The notes under the pieces were generated by a model. It searched no databases and was not told where the DNA came from. It saw only the letters and a list, made by a program, of their open reading frames with translations. From positions 3,596,001 to 3,660,000 of the forward strand of contig CADCXD010000001.1 in the NCBI GenBank assembly GCA_902806575.1: a stretch of DNA of 64,000 bases. The letters are read 5' to 3'. Shown here piece by piece: positions 33,160 to 45,000 of the stretch (within the stretch, counting starts at the first letter, position 1; each line of letters begins with the position of its first letter). Source of the DNA: Jackrogersella multiformis. Taxonomy: Eukaryota; Ascomycota; Sordariomycetes; Xylariales; Hypoxylaceae. The position numbers and the translations under genes are program-made.

Positions 33160-34344
33160 ATGTCGATAGACTCCTTGAGATCCTTAATCACCAACATTCC
33201 CGACTGGCTCAAACGCCTCGAGGAGCTTAATGGACAGATCGAGCAACGCCAGCAGGATCTGGCCATGTTGCCCGAGAACCGACCGCGATCTTCCGCAAAA
33301 TCTGTGAAGAACCGTGGCTCAACGGAATCTTTGAAACCGCGAGATGAAGGCGCCTTCGTCGATACACCAGATATAGCCCGCGTCTCGACGCCCCCTCCGC
33401 TAACTCGAAACGATACTCGGCAGCATGATGGTGCCGAGGTGCCCTCGAGCCCCGTGAGCGAACAGAAGTCGGGGTTGTCGCTTCAGCGCCAAGAGGTTAT
33501 GGCAACCGCACAACGACGAGCGCGCGCAACGCTTCGCAAACGCCAAAAGACGGACTCTATGGTCAGCAACGAGAACACCGTTCCGAAATACAGATCACGG
33601 AATATGATAATTGTCTACTATGATAGCTATGTGCAGTCATTCTTTGAGGAGTTGGTCAAATTCGTATCGATGCAGCGGAACACCATGCGCAAAGCTAAGA
33701 TGGCCGCAAAGGTTGCTCGCATCAGGCGTCTAGCTGAACTTGAAATGCCCGATGAGGACGATGACGATGATGAAGGCACCGGGGGCAGCAACGATTTAAA
33801 ACCCCGGGATAGTGTTATTGCCCCCGATGTTATAAGGTCTCGAGATGAGCCAGAAGAACCAAAACTACGCTTCGTGAGCACTCGACAGATGGGATCACGA
33901 AACCTAGCACCCGGTAGGATGAATTTTCGGATGTCTAGGCTCAATGGTGGATTAGGCTCATTCCAGGAAAAGGGCGACATATGGGAGGAATTGGACAGAG
34001 GTCTTGAATTCGTCCAGGGTATGTGTGAGCATGGGGCACATCAGTTCCTTCGAGATGGAGACTGCAGCGACGAGGCCGGGAAGATTAAGGCACGCCTTGC
34101 GCAGACGAAGGAGCTTGCCGACAAGGAGATGGTCCGCGTTCTTGCAGAACCCCCCGACAACTCATCCGAGCCTATCAAGTCACGAAGTTTTCGTCCCATG
34201 ACAATGCGAAGGGGTGCGTCAACTTCTAAGAGCCCCTCCAAGCAGGACTCTAAGAGCGCGTCTAGGCAGGACATTTTAGAAGTCGAAGATGAAGGAGTTC
34301 AAGATATGGACAACTTCCAGCCGATCATGAAACCCTCGTCTTAG
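33160..34344 (+). CDS. Conserved-looking fungal protein of unknown function, 394 residues
   Basis: This is a single open frame with ATG at 33160 and TAG at 34342. The first 30 residues form a probable helix (IPDWLKRLEELNGQIEQRQQ). A disordered Ser/Pro part follows. Then a well-structured block at about residues 145-195 reads MIIVYYDSYVQSFFEELVKF and RNTMRKAKMAAKVARIRRLA, followed by an acidic run (DEDDDDDE). Another block at about 250-300 contains MNFRMSRLNGG and GDIWEELDRGLEFVQG, and the tail is Ser/Lys rich. I do not recognise a named domain. Alternation of charged helical blocks with disorder suggests a scaffold or nuclear protein, but nothing proves that. No membrane segment or signal peptide is present. 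Confidence 0.75.
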   Translation: MSIDSLRSLITNIPDWLKRLEELNGQIEQRQQDLAMLPENRPRSSAKSVKNRGSTESLKPRDEGAFVDTPDIARVSTPPPLTRNDTRQHDGAEVPSSPVSEQKSGLSLQRQEVMATAQRRARATLRKRQKTDSMVSNENTVPKYRSRNMIIVYYDSYVQSFFEELVKFVSMQRNTMRKAKMAAKVARIRRLAELEMPDEDDDDDEGTGGSNDLKPRDSVIAPDVIRSRDEPEEPKLRFVSTRQMGSRNLAPGRMNFRMSRLNGGLGSFQEKGDIWEELDRGLEFVQGMCEHGAHQFLRDGDCSDEAGKIKARLAQTKELADKEMVRVLAEPPDNSSEPIKSRSFRPMTMRRGASTSKSPSKQDSKSASRQDILEVEDEGVQDMDNFQPIMKPSS

Positions 34345-35744
34345 GATGACGGGGTTCCTTTGCTGTGCCATGCATCTCGCTCATTAAGTCCATCAACCCA
34401 TCGCTACCGACCGGCACCATTTTACACGCATCTACGTACCACATATTACATATACAGTTTTATTTGCTCGCATACAACATCGCGACGGAGTTGGCTTACA
34501 CAGAGAATGACGACTATATTGGGTACCATAACGATAAGACTATATTCAAGTCTATATTTAGAGATGGCATCTTTAACCCCATATTCATTTTAATCCTTAC
34601 TCGATTTTGGAGTTTAGGCAGATAAAAGCACGCATCAGCACATTATGGTTTTTGACACGTGCTTGGCGTTAAGGGGAAAGCTATTGGCATCAATATCAAC
34701 AGCCCAAAGGGGATCTGGATACAGTGTGGAATCAACTATGGTGCTTGCACCTCTCACGACTTTATGGGAATCACGGCCGAGAAACTATGCCTGTACATAC
34801 ATAATTATATATCAATATGCTCCCAAGTCCCCCCCGAAGTGGATGGTTTAAATACTGCTAAGCCCAGCGGTTTTTCGTTCGAGCTGTTGTCATTTTCAAG
34901 GGATAGAGTCGGATTAGAAACCAACTTGCTAATGCCGACAGAGGGTTGAATTTTTACCCGAATGGCTGCGGGAAGCACATAATATATTGACATATTTATT
35001 CATTATCTACGGACATATTCGCCATGATATCCATATTTGTATGTAGCGTCCATTTCATTGAATTGACAGTTTCGATAATTTACAGCGTTATGGACTCCTA
35101 TGTAATATCTTAGGATGCATGACTCCAGATCGGAACGCAGAGGGGTAGCCGTTCGTTCGCAAACTCTCTCCTCATCGCGCGGCACGGCACAGTCCCGATC
35201 CGCAGATCCCGTATTATGGATATGTACATATCTAGGTACATGCCCAGGAGGTACACACACTTGTAGCCTGTAGGGGATTGGAAAGTGGGGAGGAACCAAC
35301 AGCAAGAGCGGCAGTTTTCCCCCGGTCACGCGCTTGCCCGAGAAGAGAAAGACGGGAGAGCCACTCATGTACGCTGCCGATTCGGGCCGTTTCGGAGGCG
35401 GCCGAGGTTCGGCTACGGAGGCTTGTGCTCAGGGGCTCGAAATCGCCATTTGCCTACTTTCTCCCTGCAAGGTAAGGGTTAGCTAAGGCTGGTGGTAAGG
35501 TTGCTGCAACCTGCCTAGGTACTTACCTACCACCACCACCACCACTACCACAAGCGTCATCACCGCTTGCTCATCTCCCGCGGTAGGGGGGTAGGGAGGC
35601 AGGGAGGTGTGGCAGCGAGGCGAAACGCAAGACGTGAAAGGCCTGCGCGAGTTTACCGACTTACGTATCTAAACCGGGGAGGCGAATTCCACTACACCTG
35701 TTCGTAAGTAACCGCTCTCGCGTCGTGTCGTGTCATGCGCGTAG

Positions 35745-35766
35745 ATATGTATGTATGTATGTATGT
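35745..35766. repeat. (TATG)n microsatellite
   Basis: About five TATG units are followed by decayed TGTATGCACATG words. Confidence 0.85.
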
Positions 35767-38235
35767 GTATGCACATGCATGTGAAAATGCAATGCATCGT
35801 AAACCGTAGCCTATCCATGCCCAGTTTAGCTACTACATATACTTATACATACAGACATATTATATCGCACGCGGTTTCTTCGGGTCGATGGCGCTCCAGC
35901 GTCGCATTTTCTTCGCCCTCGACGCCCGCCTCGCTCCTCTTTTCTTTTCGCGAGTCCGATCCGGGGTAGTCGGCTGGGTTCGCATACTAAGTAGGCTTTC
36001 TTGGTTCGAGTAGGATTGGTTATTGCTTACAGACCTGGGGGCTCTTGTGGTCGTGGTTGTGGTTATTCTCGTGTAGGGGACGAAAAGGGGACAGGGGATG
36101 ATTGGGAGAGGGCCATGGAAGGTAGGGATGGATATGTACAATAGATGAGATTTGACAGGTAGCGAGCATAGAAGCTACGTATCCAACTACGACTATTGCT
36201 ATATATACATGTCACGGGCCATCTTGCATTTCGTCTGATACAGGACAACTTCCCAGCCGACGACCGAGAACAGCACCGCCGCCATATCTCATCTCATCTC
36301 ATTTCGACCCAGTGAGATGAGCAACCATAACTGGAAACCCTGCGCTGCGCATCTCATATATCAAGAAGCACCTAGCACGAAACCTACACCCTGGCTACCA
36401 GAGAAAACGAATAAGAAAAAAAAGAGTTGGTAGCACAGTTTGTAGCAGGCACAGTAACTCTCCGAACACCCTCCATTCCAACCCCCCCAGAAGACAGCCA
36501 ACCGCAAGCACGGTCGGCGTTCGGCTCGTGCCGCGGCATCTTACGAATATCGAGCCGGCCGTCCCGAAGTCTTGCGTGTGCCAAGGGAGGAGTACGGAAA
36601 AGGGATCTCGGGGACGCGTTGCCTTCCTGACTCCTCCTCCTCGTCAATGCGCCAGCCGAGGACCCGACCGTCCGGTCCGATACAACGCAACGTAACGGGC
36701 GGCTAAGCTCGCGTCCGATTCGGGTTCAGAGTCGAATGACCGACTCGATGGCACGCACGGCGTAGGATGGTATTATGTGAACCTATCCCTACCTACCTAA
36801 CCTAACCTAAACTTAGATATGAGGAAGGGGAGGGTGCTATGCGGTTAGTTCGTCGCGGTGCGATCACATCGTGATTCATGCTGGTGCGGGGAGAATCGGA
36901 CGGGTTTTCGAGGTGCTCTAGTGTACGTACGCTGATATACATAGTAACTAGTTACTGTCTTGGCTTGGCTGGCTTAACCAAAGCTTGGCTTCTGGGTAGA
37001 TTGGTTGATGGTGAGTTTGCCTTCGTTGTAGGCACTATCTCATATACCTACCTAATGAATGTTCCCCTGGATGGTGACATGAGGTACTACACCAATTACA
37101 GCCCGGAACGGCTCGTCGTTACCCCTTGGCGATTGGGTTGGAGGCTCATCGTAGCCCCTGCTAATCAGCTCAACACCGTGGAGCACGGCTAAACAACCCG
37201 ATATTGTACGATCTATCTAGTCTATCTCGGTGGGGCCTTGCGCATATATTAACTTGCAAGAGCGGTATTGATTTATGACAGCTGGGAACAGTATTTCATT
37301 ACTCCTATGTGTCTGTGTGTATGTACGTGCGCGCGATAGGGGTAAGAGCACGGAGTACGTAACTCGCTAACACCAATATGTCACCAAATACATCAATATT
37401 CAAAACGTCGAAGAACTCAAATCCATACCACGCCGCCACTCTGCCGTTGCTTCTATTTCCTTATTGACACCCCCATCAAGGTTATCTTCTTCGCCAACCT
37501 ATTGTGCTGACGTCAAGTCATGCGACCCCTGACTACCCTTTTTCGGAGTAGAGAGGTAGATATCTCGAGTTTTGTCTCTTCCGAATTGATATAGTTGCCA
37601 CTAATATCTCTGAAAATATTATTTGTCTATTGAATTATGCTTGGACATGCTCGCGTTCTGGAACTACGCACATACGTAATCGGAAACCACAATTTATGGA
37701 GTGATTTACCACCCGAAACGAGTGTTGGATTTATATTCATGACCTTCTTACCTTTAAAGAAGGAGAAAGAAAAAGATTTTATTTCGTATTTCTTATTTTC
37801 CGTTTCCCAATTACCCTCTTTTCAGCCTCCCCCTGATCGCTTACTTTGTGGTCGCCGTTAGCTCCAAGCTCCCCCAACCCATCTTGACTTTATATCGCAA
37901 AACAACAGACCAATATTTCATGTACGGCCATAGGATCTAGAATACTCGGGATCCCGTTCGATCTCCCTTAGATAAGCTAGATACCGCTGGATTAGTAGTT
38001 GGGTCGGTGACGACCAGCGAATACCTGGTGTTGTACATTTTTTTCCCTTCATCCTTTTTGCCATTTCGCTCCCCATGGTTTGTTTTATTTACCCATGGAT
38101 GCGATGTGACGAGTTTATGCCTTGATCTTCTTCCTCTTAGAACTTGATATGCGTCGAGGTCTATGTAGGAATCTCTTGAGTTAATGGCGGCTGGGGAAAT
38201 CTCGATACGTGGCAATTCAAGTTTATCTTAAAATT

Positions 38236-38260
38236 ACACGCACGCACGCACGCACGCACA
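38236..38260. repeat. (ACGC)n microsatellite
   Basis: Five to six ACGC units lie about 420 bases downstream of the stop codon of the Zn2Cys6 gene. Confidence 0.9.
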
Positions 38261-38674
38261 TGGAAACAAGACCGATATAATGACTGGAGTAGCCTTTTAG
38301 GAATGAGATATGAATCTATTTAATACCTTAGTATGTCTAGTGCTTTGCAAGATGGATGAAGGGCTTCTTGAACACCTGTTAGATTATCCACTATGACGGA
38401 GGCTAGCTGAGTATAGTTCAGTTTAAGGATCAACCGAACTCATAATCTAATAAGTGCGTCCGTCAATTGATTATAGCAAACACATGATAAGGCACATGTT
38501 TCCCTGTAATGAGTAGTTTTGACAATGTCGCTGCTCGAAACACTTGTATTACGGAATTCAATAAGCCAGCCAGCCCATCTTATGTAGTTAAACCCTGCGC
38601 AAAAGGCGAAATATCAACAATGTACATATAAGGCTATGTACAAACCCGGTTCCCAACAACATCGTGTATATAAT

Positions 38675-41523
38675 CTACAGAAATTCACTTAGGACGGCCA
38701 CCCTCGTCCTAGCATCATCGGAGCCTTGCTCGCCTTCAGCCATTATCTTCAGGATCTGGACCATACGAGCTAGGAGTCTGTCAATAATTGAGATCCAAAA
38801 GCATGAACACGTTGAGCAGGATGGGCAGGAAAACGTACTTATATCTGCTTTCGCCCTTGCGAACAAGGGATCCCTCAGGAGTTGGTCTGCCGTAGCTGGG
38901 TCTCTTCCGGCCTCGCGTAAAACACCCCCTATACACAACGCCTCTAAGAAGGCCCTGTGATGGAAAACCCACCACACCCGCGCGTCGGTGTCAAAAAGTG
39001 TGAATAATACGAAAAATGACGTAATTGCCTCGTGTGCGGCCTCTAACGTCGCTCTAACATTGACGGGCACGTCAGGGCTTTCAGAGGCGTGTACTAACAT
39101 CAGGTTATGATAGTAATTGCTGCTTAAGAATAGAGTTTGTCTCACGACGCGCTTATTATTACAGGCCAGCTGCGCGATGCTTTCCTGATCCCACGATCGA
39201 AAGACGTCAGGAAATGATCGATAAACTGCTCGAAAGTCGGCGACTAATTTCGACTTTTGCCTCTGGGTGGAACAGATAGGTACATCGAGTGAGCGAGGGC
39301 TGGAGATGGTTTCCTGAACTAAGTTGGCTAACATCCAGGAACCTCGAATATATGCTATGTCGGTAAGCCTTGATTCACCGAAGCCAGGTGTGTTGTCGTG
39401 GAAATCCTCAACTTTGACGTCAGTATGTGTAGCGTTGGGGGGCAAAGACAGCAGAACCGTCAGGAATGTATCCTGAAGAAGGACTGCTTGCCAAAGCCTG
39501 CGTCGCTGGTGCTTTTCAAATTCGCTTGCATTGGGAGTTACTAATAGGCGCTCTGTATCAGCTTCTTATACGTTTCTGCTAACTATCAACTATTATGACT
39601 TACCTATGTTAGGGTCCCTATGCAAACCCATCGCATAAGCTTGTCTCACTACAGCATCAATAGTCAGCAATTGTCTATCTGTGCAAAGCCCCGACATGAA
39701 TCGTCGTGTGGTGCGAGAAGTGCCGAACGATCGTGATGATTCGCGGATCGGATTTCAATAGGAGCATTAAGCCCCTCGAATAGGAGTATAAACGAGAGAT
39801 AGATAGTTCTAAAATGCTTACATAGTAGACCCGAAAAGGCCCAGCCGTCCGAAGCATGGTTATCGTTTATTAGGAAGTAGCCAACTAATACCATGGCTTG
39901 GACTGAATGTAGTGAGGCAGTGTTCAGATAGGAGAACATGCGCAAGGCCTGGTTGCCTGCCGAGGCGTAGAATTCGGAGGTTTGTTTACGGTCTTTGGGA
40001 TTTGTAGTTGACACGAACTGAGTTCCCAAGGCCATCATAGTGAAGAGTAGGCCTACAAAAGCAGCATCGGTCTTATCTGCATCTCTGAGAGACCAAAACT
40101 GTTCGTACTCGAGGTAGAAGCTGTGACGATCGATTATTGGGTAAACCGGGTCAACACATTCATAATATTGACTTAACAAGATATCGGCTTGAAGTTTCTC
40201 GGGTAGGACCCCGATGACCTCGGGAAGCCCACCTTCGCAAGTCCAATAATTGGCGAAAGGGTGTTCTGCGCCTATCCCAAAGACATTGGATGCTGTTGGG
40301 TGAGATAAAGAAAGGTTAGAGAGGAGCCCTGTTGATAGTGCGACGGACCCACGAGAAGCGATCCGGCTGGCGAGAATACCTTTATCTCCGATGTCAGGGA
40401 TCGAAGGTTTTATTCCACTCATCGCCACTTTCTTCTTCGGCGGCTTCGTCATCCTACGGCCGTTGGTGGCCGACCGTGATGTCTCCCTAAGGCTATTTAG
40501 TTGCCTTTCAATAGGAGTCTCTCCAGACTAATAGGCCAACTCACTCAAGGAGGTTTGCCACGTGCGCATATTTGCAGTCCGTCTGCCGTTTAATACCTGA
40601 AAATAGTCATAAACATTTGACCGAGCGAGATATTTGGAAAGGTACCTAGGGAGTTAGTTGGCTTACATGCTAAACAATGAGGTCTACCTCTATCGCACTA
40701 AATTCTCGATTATAAGTGTTAGCTGTAGCTACCTAGTATAGAATCGCGACAATCGAATGAAAGTAGAAAGCAAATGTTCTAAACCGCACTGGTTTGGATT
40801 CAATTTGGTGCATGCTGCCGAAGACCCCGTAAAACTCCGTAACATGAGGCGTTACCCGATGCTGCGGCTGTTGCTGTTCGTGAATCAACCAACGACTCAT
40901 AAGGCCGAACTCAATTGCCTATCATTATCCGCTGTCGTCTTCCGAGACATGGCTAAGTGAATTAAATAAAAAGACAGGACTACCACGTTTCCCACCGGCC
41001 CCGGTAGTGCTACGTGATACTGACGCAACTGCAAACGATTAACGGGTCTAACACTAGCTAGATGTTGTGCACAATGCCGATTTTAGATCTCGCAAATATA
41101 AATAAGAAATATAAGAAATATGATAAATATATGTTCAAGATTGCGCGCACTACTTGCCTTCGTCTTTCGCTCGACGCATTCATGACACGATAACGTGGGC
41201 TTGTTGCGTTTCTGCTTTTTCTTGAGGGGCTCGGCAAAGGAAGGGATAGCGGTGACGCTCTCTCCGCTGCCCGTGCCGTCGCCATCTTCGGGTTCAGACT
41301 TGGCACCAAAGTACGGCTGGTTGGCGGAATCGGGCGAGGCGTAGAGGGTGCTCGCCGACGTCGGGGTTAGGATGGCGATTGGCGACAAAGCAGAATTGGT
41401 GGTAGTATTAGAATTGATGGTATTAATACCTATAGTATTAGTATTGATGGAATTGGAACTAGAATTCCTAAGGATTCCTCCGCTGCCGTACGACAAATCG
41501 GTCGGGCGCTGCGATGACGACAT
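38675..41523 (-). CDS. Zn2Cys6 transcription factor with fungal_trans domain (seven exons)
   Basis: Exons are 41523-41158, 40697-40667, 40596-40545, 40486-39822, 39648-39604, 39540-38839 and 38769-38675, totalling 651 residues in one frame. The joined finger is C113-x2-C116-x6-C123-x6-C130-x2-C133-x6-C140, the exact Zn2Cys6 spacing, but it is spread over three exons. The first intron starts GCAAGT after ERKTK and ends TTTAG, a GC-AG intron of 460 bases. Exon 2 is 31 bases long. After the finger come YAHVANLLEE and the basic MTKPPKKK. The fungal_trans domain follows from about residue 220 (QYYECVDPVYPIIDRHSF, QAYAMGLHRDPN, RRRLWQAVLLQDTFL), and the end is RTRVAVLSEFL. It is a nuclear DNA-binding regulator with unknown targets. 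The N-terminus is Asn/Ser/Thr rich. I cannot name an orthologue. Confidence 0.88.
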
Positions 41524-42007
41524 GCGCGTTGCTCGTTTGTGGTTTTGTCTCTCAAATATATATTAGAATTATAAACCATAAACCCGGCCGGAAGGATTTA
41601 ATTGAGGCTGAACACAATACTGCAGGATGGCGCATCCGGGAATAAGGGCCGATCGTCTCCTAGGCTTGTTCAATTAGACAAGATCGGGATGCGGAAGATG
41701 GGAATGGATGGATATAAAGAAATACCAAAGTAGCGATTGAGGGGGGAGAAGCCAAGACTTTTTTTTTTAACCTTTTAGCTTTTGACTTTTCTTCTCGTCT
41801 CTTCAAGGAAAAGGGAAAGATAATTATGGGGAATCGATAATTACCTACCGGTAGGTACTGATTGAATAAATCGGAAGGAATTTCCCTAGGCTACTTACAT
41901 ACTAGGTAAGTATGGATGTAGGCAGGAAGTTACAAAGTTACGTATGTAAGTACTCCAGGGCTATCTATGTAATGTATGTACGTGTATGTAGAGCAAAACA
42001 GTACCTA

Positions 42008-42080
42008 CATACATACCTAGGTAGGTACCTAGGTAAAGCAAGGTAGGAGATACCTTATGTAGGTAGGAGGTAGGTATCGG
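42008..42080. repeat. TAGGTA/CCTAGG word cluster
   Basis: A short run of TACATACATACCTAGGTAGG-type sequence continues with two more TAGGTAGG words. It is of the same class as the clusters at 18.6 and 31-32.5 kb. Confidence 0.8.
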
Positions 42081-45000
42081 TATCGTGGATATCGGAGAGA
42101 TCAGTTGACACCCCTAGTTATAAATCAGTAATAAAAAGTATGGTATCGTGATGTATCTCATTGTACCTATTCCTATTGAGCAATACGTGGTTTATGAATG
42201 TATCCTAATCAATATTAATACATGCAACTCTCTCTCGCTCATATGGACCTTGGAACTTCTCTTTACTAACCCACCCGCAGCTGCAACTCTTTAACGTCAT
42301 GTCATAAATGACCGGTGTATAATTTGGAAATGTATAAATGACACTTGCGTCGAGTAAGGTACATTTTTAGTATCACTGCAGTGAGTTTATCTCGAGAGCT
42401 CCGAACATGTCGGTGAATGAAGTACCTACACTAGTTAGACCTAGGTAATGTGAATAACTTTGACGCTAAGATTATGTACTTACATAGAGGTATCCATACG
42501 ATCTAGCGATTAAGATATGCAGTCACCCCCCGCAAGCGGTTCAACTAAGCTCTTTTAAGTGCCGTAGCGTCGACAGGGGTCCACCGCGGAGTAGGGAAGC
42601 AGGGAAGGGCTTGCTGGGAAGGATAGGGAACGTACATGTGTATGTATCTACCTACTGCTACATACATACCTATTTACATACCTACCTAGGTAAGTAGCGT
42701 AGTAGATACATTAGGTAGATAGGTAGATTGGCAGTCGGGAAACGACATGAACCATGACCCATGAATCATGCAGGCACGGGCTGCGATGCGCACTGATTAT
42801 AAATGCCGAAAACGCGCGCTGACTGATAGAAAACACCGTTTCGACGGCCGAGTTCTTCCATGTGTCCAACGGACTGAGCGGACACTATGACTGATCAGAT
42901 TATATTCAGCTCATATACCGGTTTATGTCAGGATATCGAATGTTATTCGTCTAGTATTGTTGTTATTTAGATACGTAGATATACTTACATTTACCTATTA
43001 TAGATACCAGTACGTAGATGTTCATCGTCGCCGTCGAAGTCTGCTAACGAAGCTACGAAGTCATAGAAGCACTTGGAACACACCCAACACCAACCCCGCA
43101 AATAGGAGATTTATTCATTTATTTTCATCGACAACATGCTTTTCAAGTTAGGTAACTCTAGGCGGTCCCCCAACTTCCATCCAACCTTACCCCTAGAATC
43201 CGACAACCCAATCCTGGGGGTAGATCACTGTCATTCATGCTAACCCAGTTTAGAACAATCATTACGTCAACCCTATTTAAGGCGTCGTAATATCTTATGA
43301 GCCGTTGGTTGGTCATCTAGCCTTTCCAACTTGAGTTCTGACTATTCATTAAGATGATTAGTAAGAAGACTTCTTACAGGACAGGGCGACAACCATCCAA
43401 CTGTCACGCTCCTCTGCATAATTTCATAGCAGTGCCTCGTGACAACTTTCACTATTCGGTCCCGTCTGCCGTCGAGATGAGCCCACGAGGGAGCCTCCGT
43501 TGCGACATCGATATGCATGTCATGAATAGACGCCCAGACCCGCGGGCACTTATGCGGACCTACTAGGTCTGACAGGCACAGCCCCTTTCTAGAACTTCTC
43601 GTATGTCTAAATTATCGAATATCAACGGGCTTTGCTTGTCAGCTATGTCAAATCCCGTCGCAATCGTTTGATGGTGTTGATGTCCCACGGCTTGGCAGGT
43701 ACTAAGCACTAGGAACAAAAGACTTTCGTCCCGGGGATCTGGTATAGGAGGTGAGATGGACTCATGGCAAGGCATACATACATATAAGTGGCAAGCCGAC
43801 ATAAGCATGTCCCATGAAGATCCGCCTGCCGTTCTGCACTCTCCTGGTTTACTAAACAGGCTGACTTCGACGAATGAACGGAGGCCTGCTCATTATTCAG
43901 CATTCTAAAAACAAACCACCAATACTATGTGCCGAACAACATCTCCATTGACTCTAAACCGCCTCAACGCCATTTAAATGATCGCATTATGTTACCCCCG
44001 GGATCGTCTTCACGTAACTTTCAATATAGAGCGGAGTTCCAAGACTCATTATCTACCATCGAAATATGAATGAGTTGCATACAATTACCTGCCGAACCCA
44101 GCCATCGCGAGGAACTGCTCGTCGTCCGTAAGGTCATCCTACATAACTTACGCCTCGGAACGGAGCCGCCGCCGCCCGGTCTGTCGTCAATATGCTCATA
44201 CCACAATATCAGTCATACCTATATTCTAGCATCTACTAGTCACGCCCTGCGAATGATCAGAAATGCGAGAATGCGCCGTCGTGTAACCACGCTATGCCTC
44301 CCGTGACGCTACAGCACCGCAGTTCAGACTCCGTTCCCAATAATTCGATACGTTTCTTTCATAGATGATTGGTCTTTCTTGAGTCCTTGGTTGTATCCCT
44401 ATTTCGGAAGATGCCGATACCGAATGGGTAGGTGAGAAACGACACGGAACTCGATAATATTTGCCACGACAGCGGTCAATATACTGGATTGACAGCATGA
44501 GTTGTTAAAATATTCAAAAGGCACGTGGAAGCTGTATATTTCAGCCAAGTCTGCCGAGAATTCAATAACATTGGCGATCTGTGTAGAATCCGGTGTAGGA
44601 TGACGCCCAACTCGACAACCATCATCCCGTCGTTCTTCCTAGACGTTCGGATTGACATATGTAACGTTACCGAAGGTACGGAAAGGATACTTGGAGTCTT
44701 TCAAGAATGGTAATGAACTAGACGTTTATGATCAATTATGCGTCGATGGTTGGGTTCTACACACTTGGTGTCCTCTCACAGTGTGTTGTCTGTCTTACTA
44801 TAAGAACTAGCTCAAGGTTTCTATGTAAGCTATCGTTGATTGGGCTACTGTTCCTAAAAGCCTGAAAGAGATCCTTCCATTAAAATTCTAGAAAATTCAT
44901 GCCTAAGAGCATCGATCGACACTACGCAATACAGCCTAGAAAACACTTAAGACAAGGGATCTAAAGTAGCTCCAGATACAAATCTAGGAAGCGGCTACGA

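Larger units (their letters stand above)
34345..38674. other. Gene-free region
   Basis: I find no supported gene. Candidates at 34659-34949, 36878-37192 and 35860-36141 (-) lack family features or splice partners. The minus-strand frame at 35860-36141 ends in a basic stretch (KKMRRWSAIDPKKPRAI) that might be a gene fragment. Simple repeats lie near 35528-35546 (CCA), 35745-35766 (TATG), 36290-36300 (CATCT) and 38236-38260 (ACGC). Confidence 0.5.

Noticed and set aside
36001..36020. B-box-like GGTTCGAGTAGG
   Set aside because: No A box lies at tRNA spacing, no cloverleaf forms and the second half of the box does not fit.
35860..36141. Minus-strand frame with basic C-terminus
   Set aside because: The first half is low complexity from repeats and no splice partner or start context was found. 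It is too weak to call a gene.
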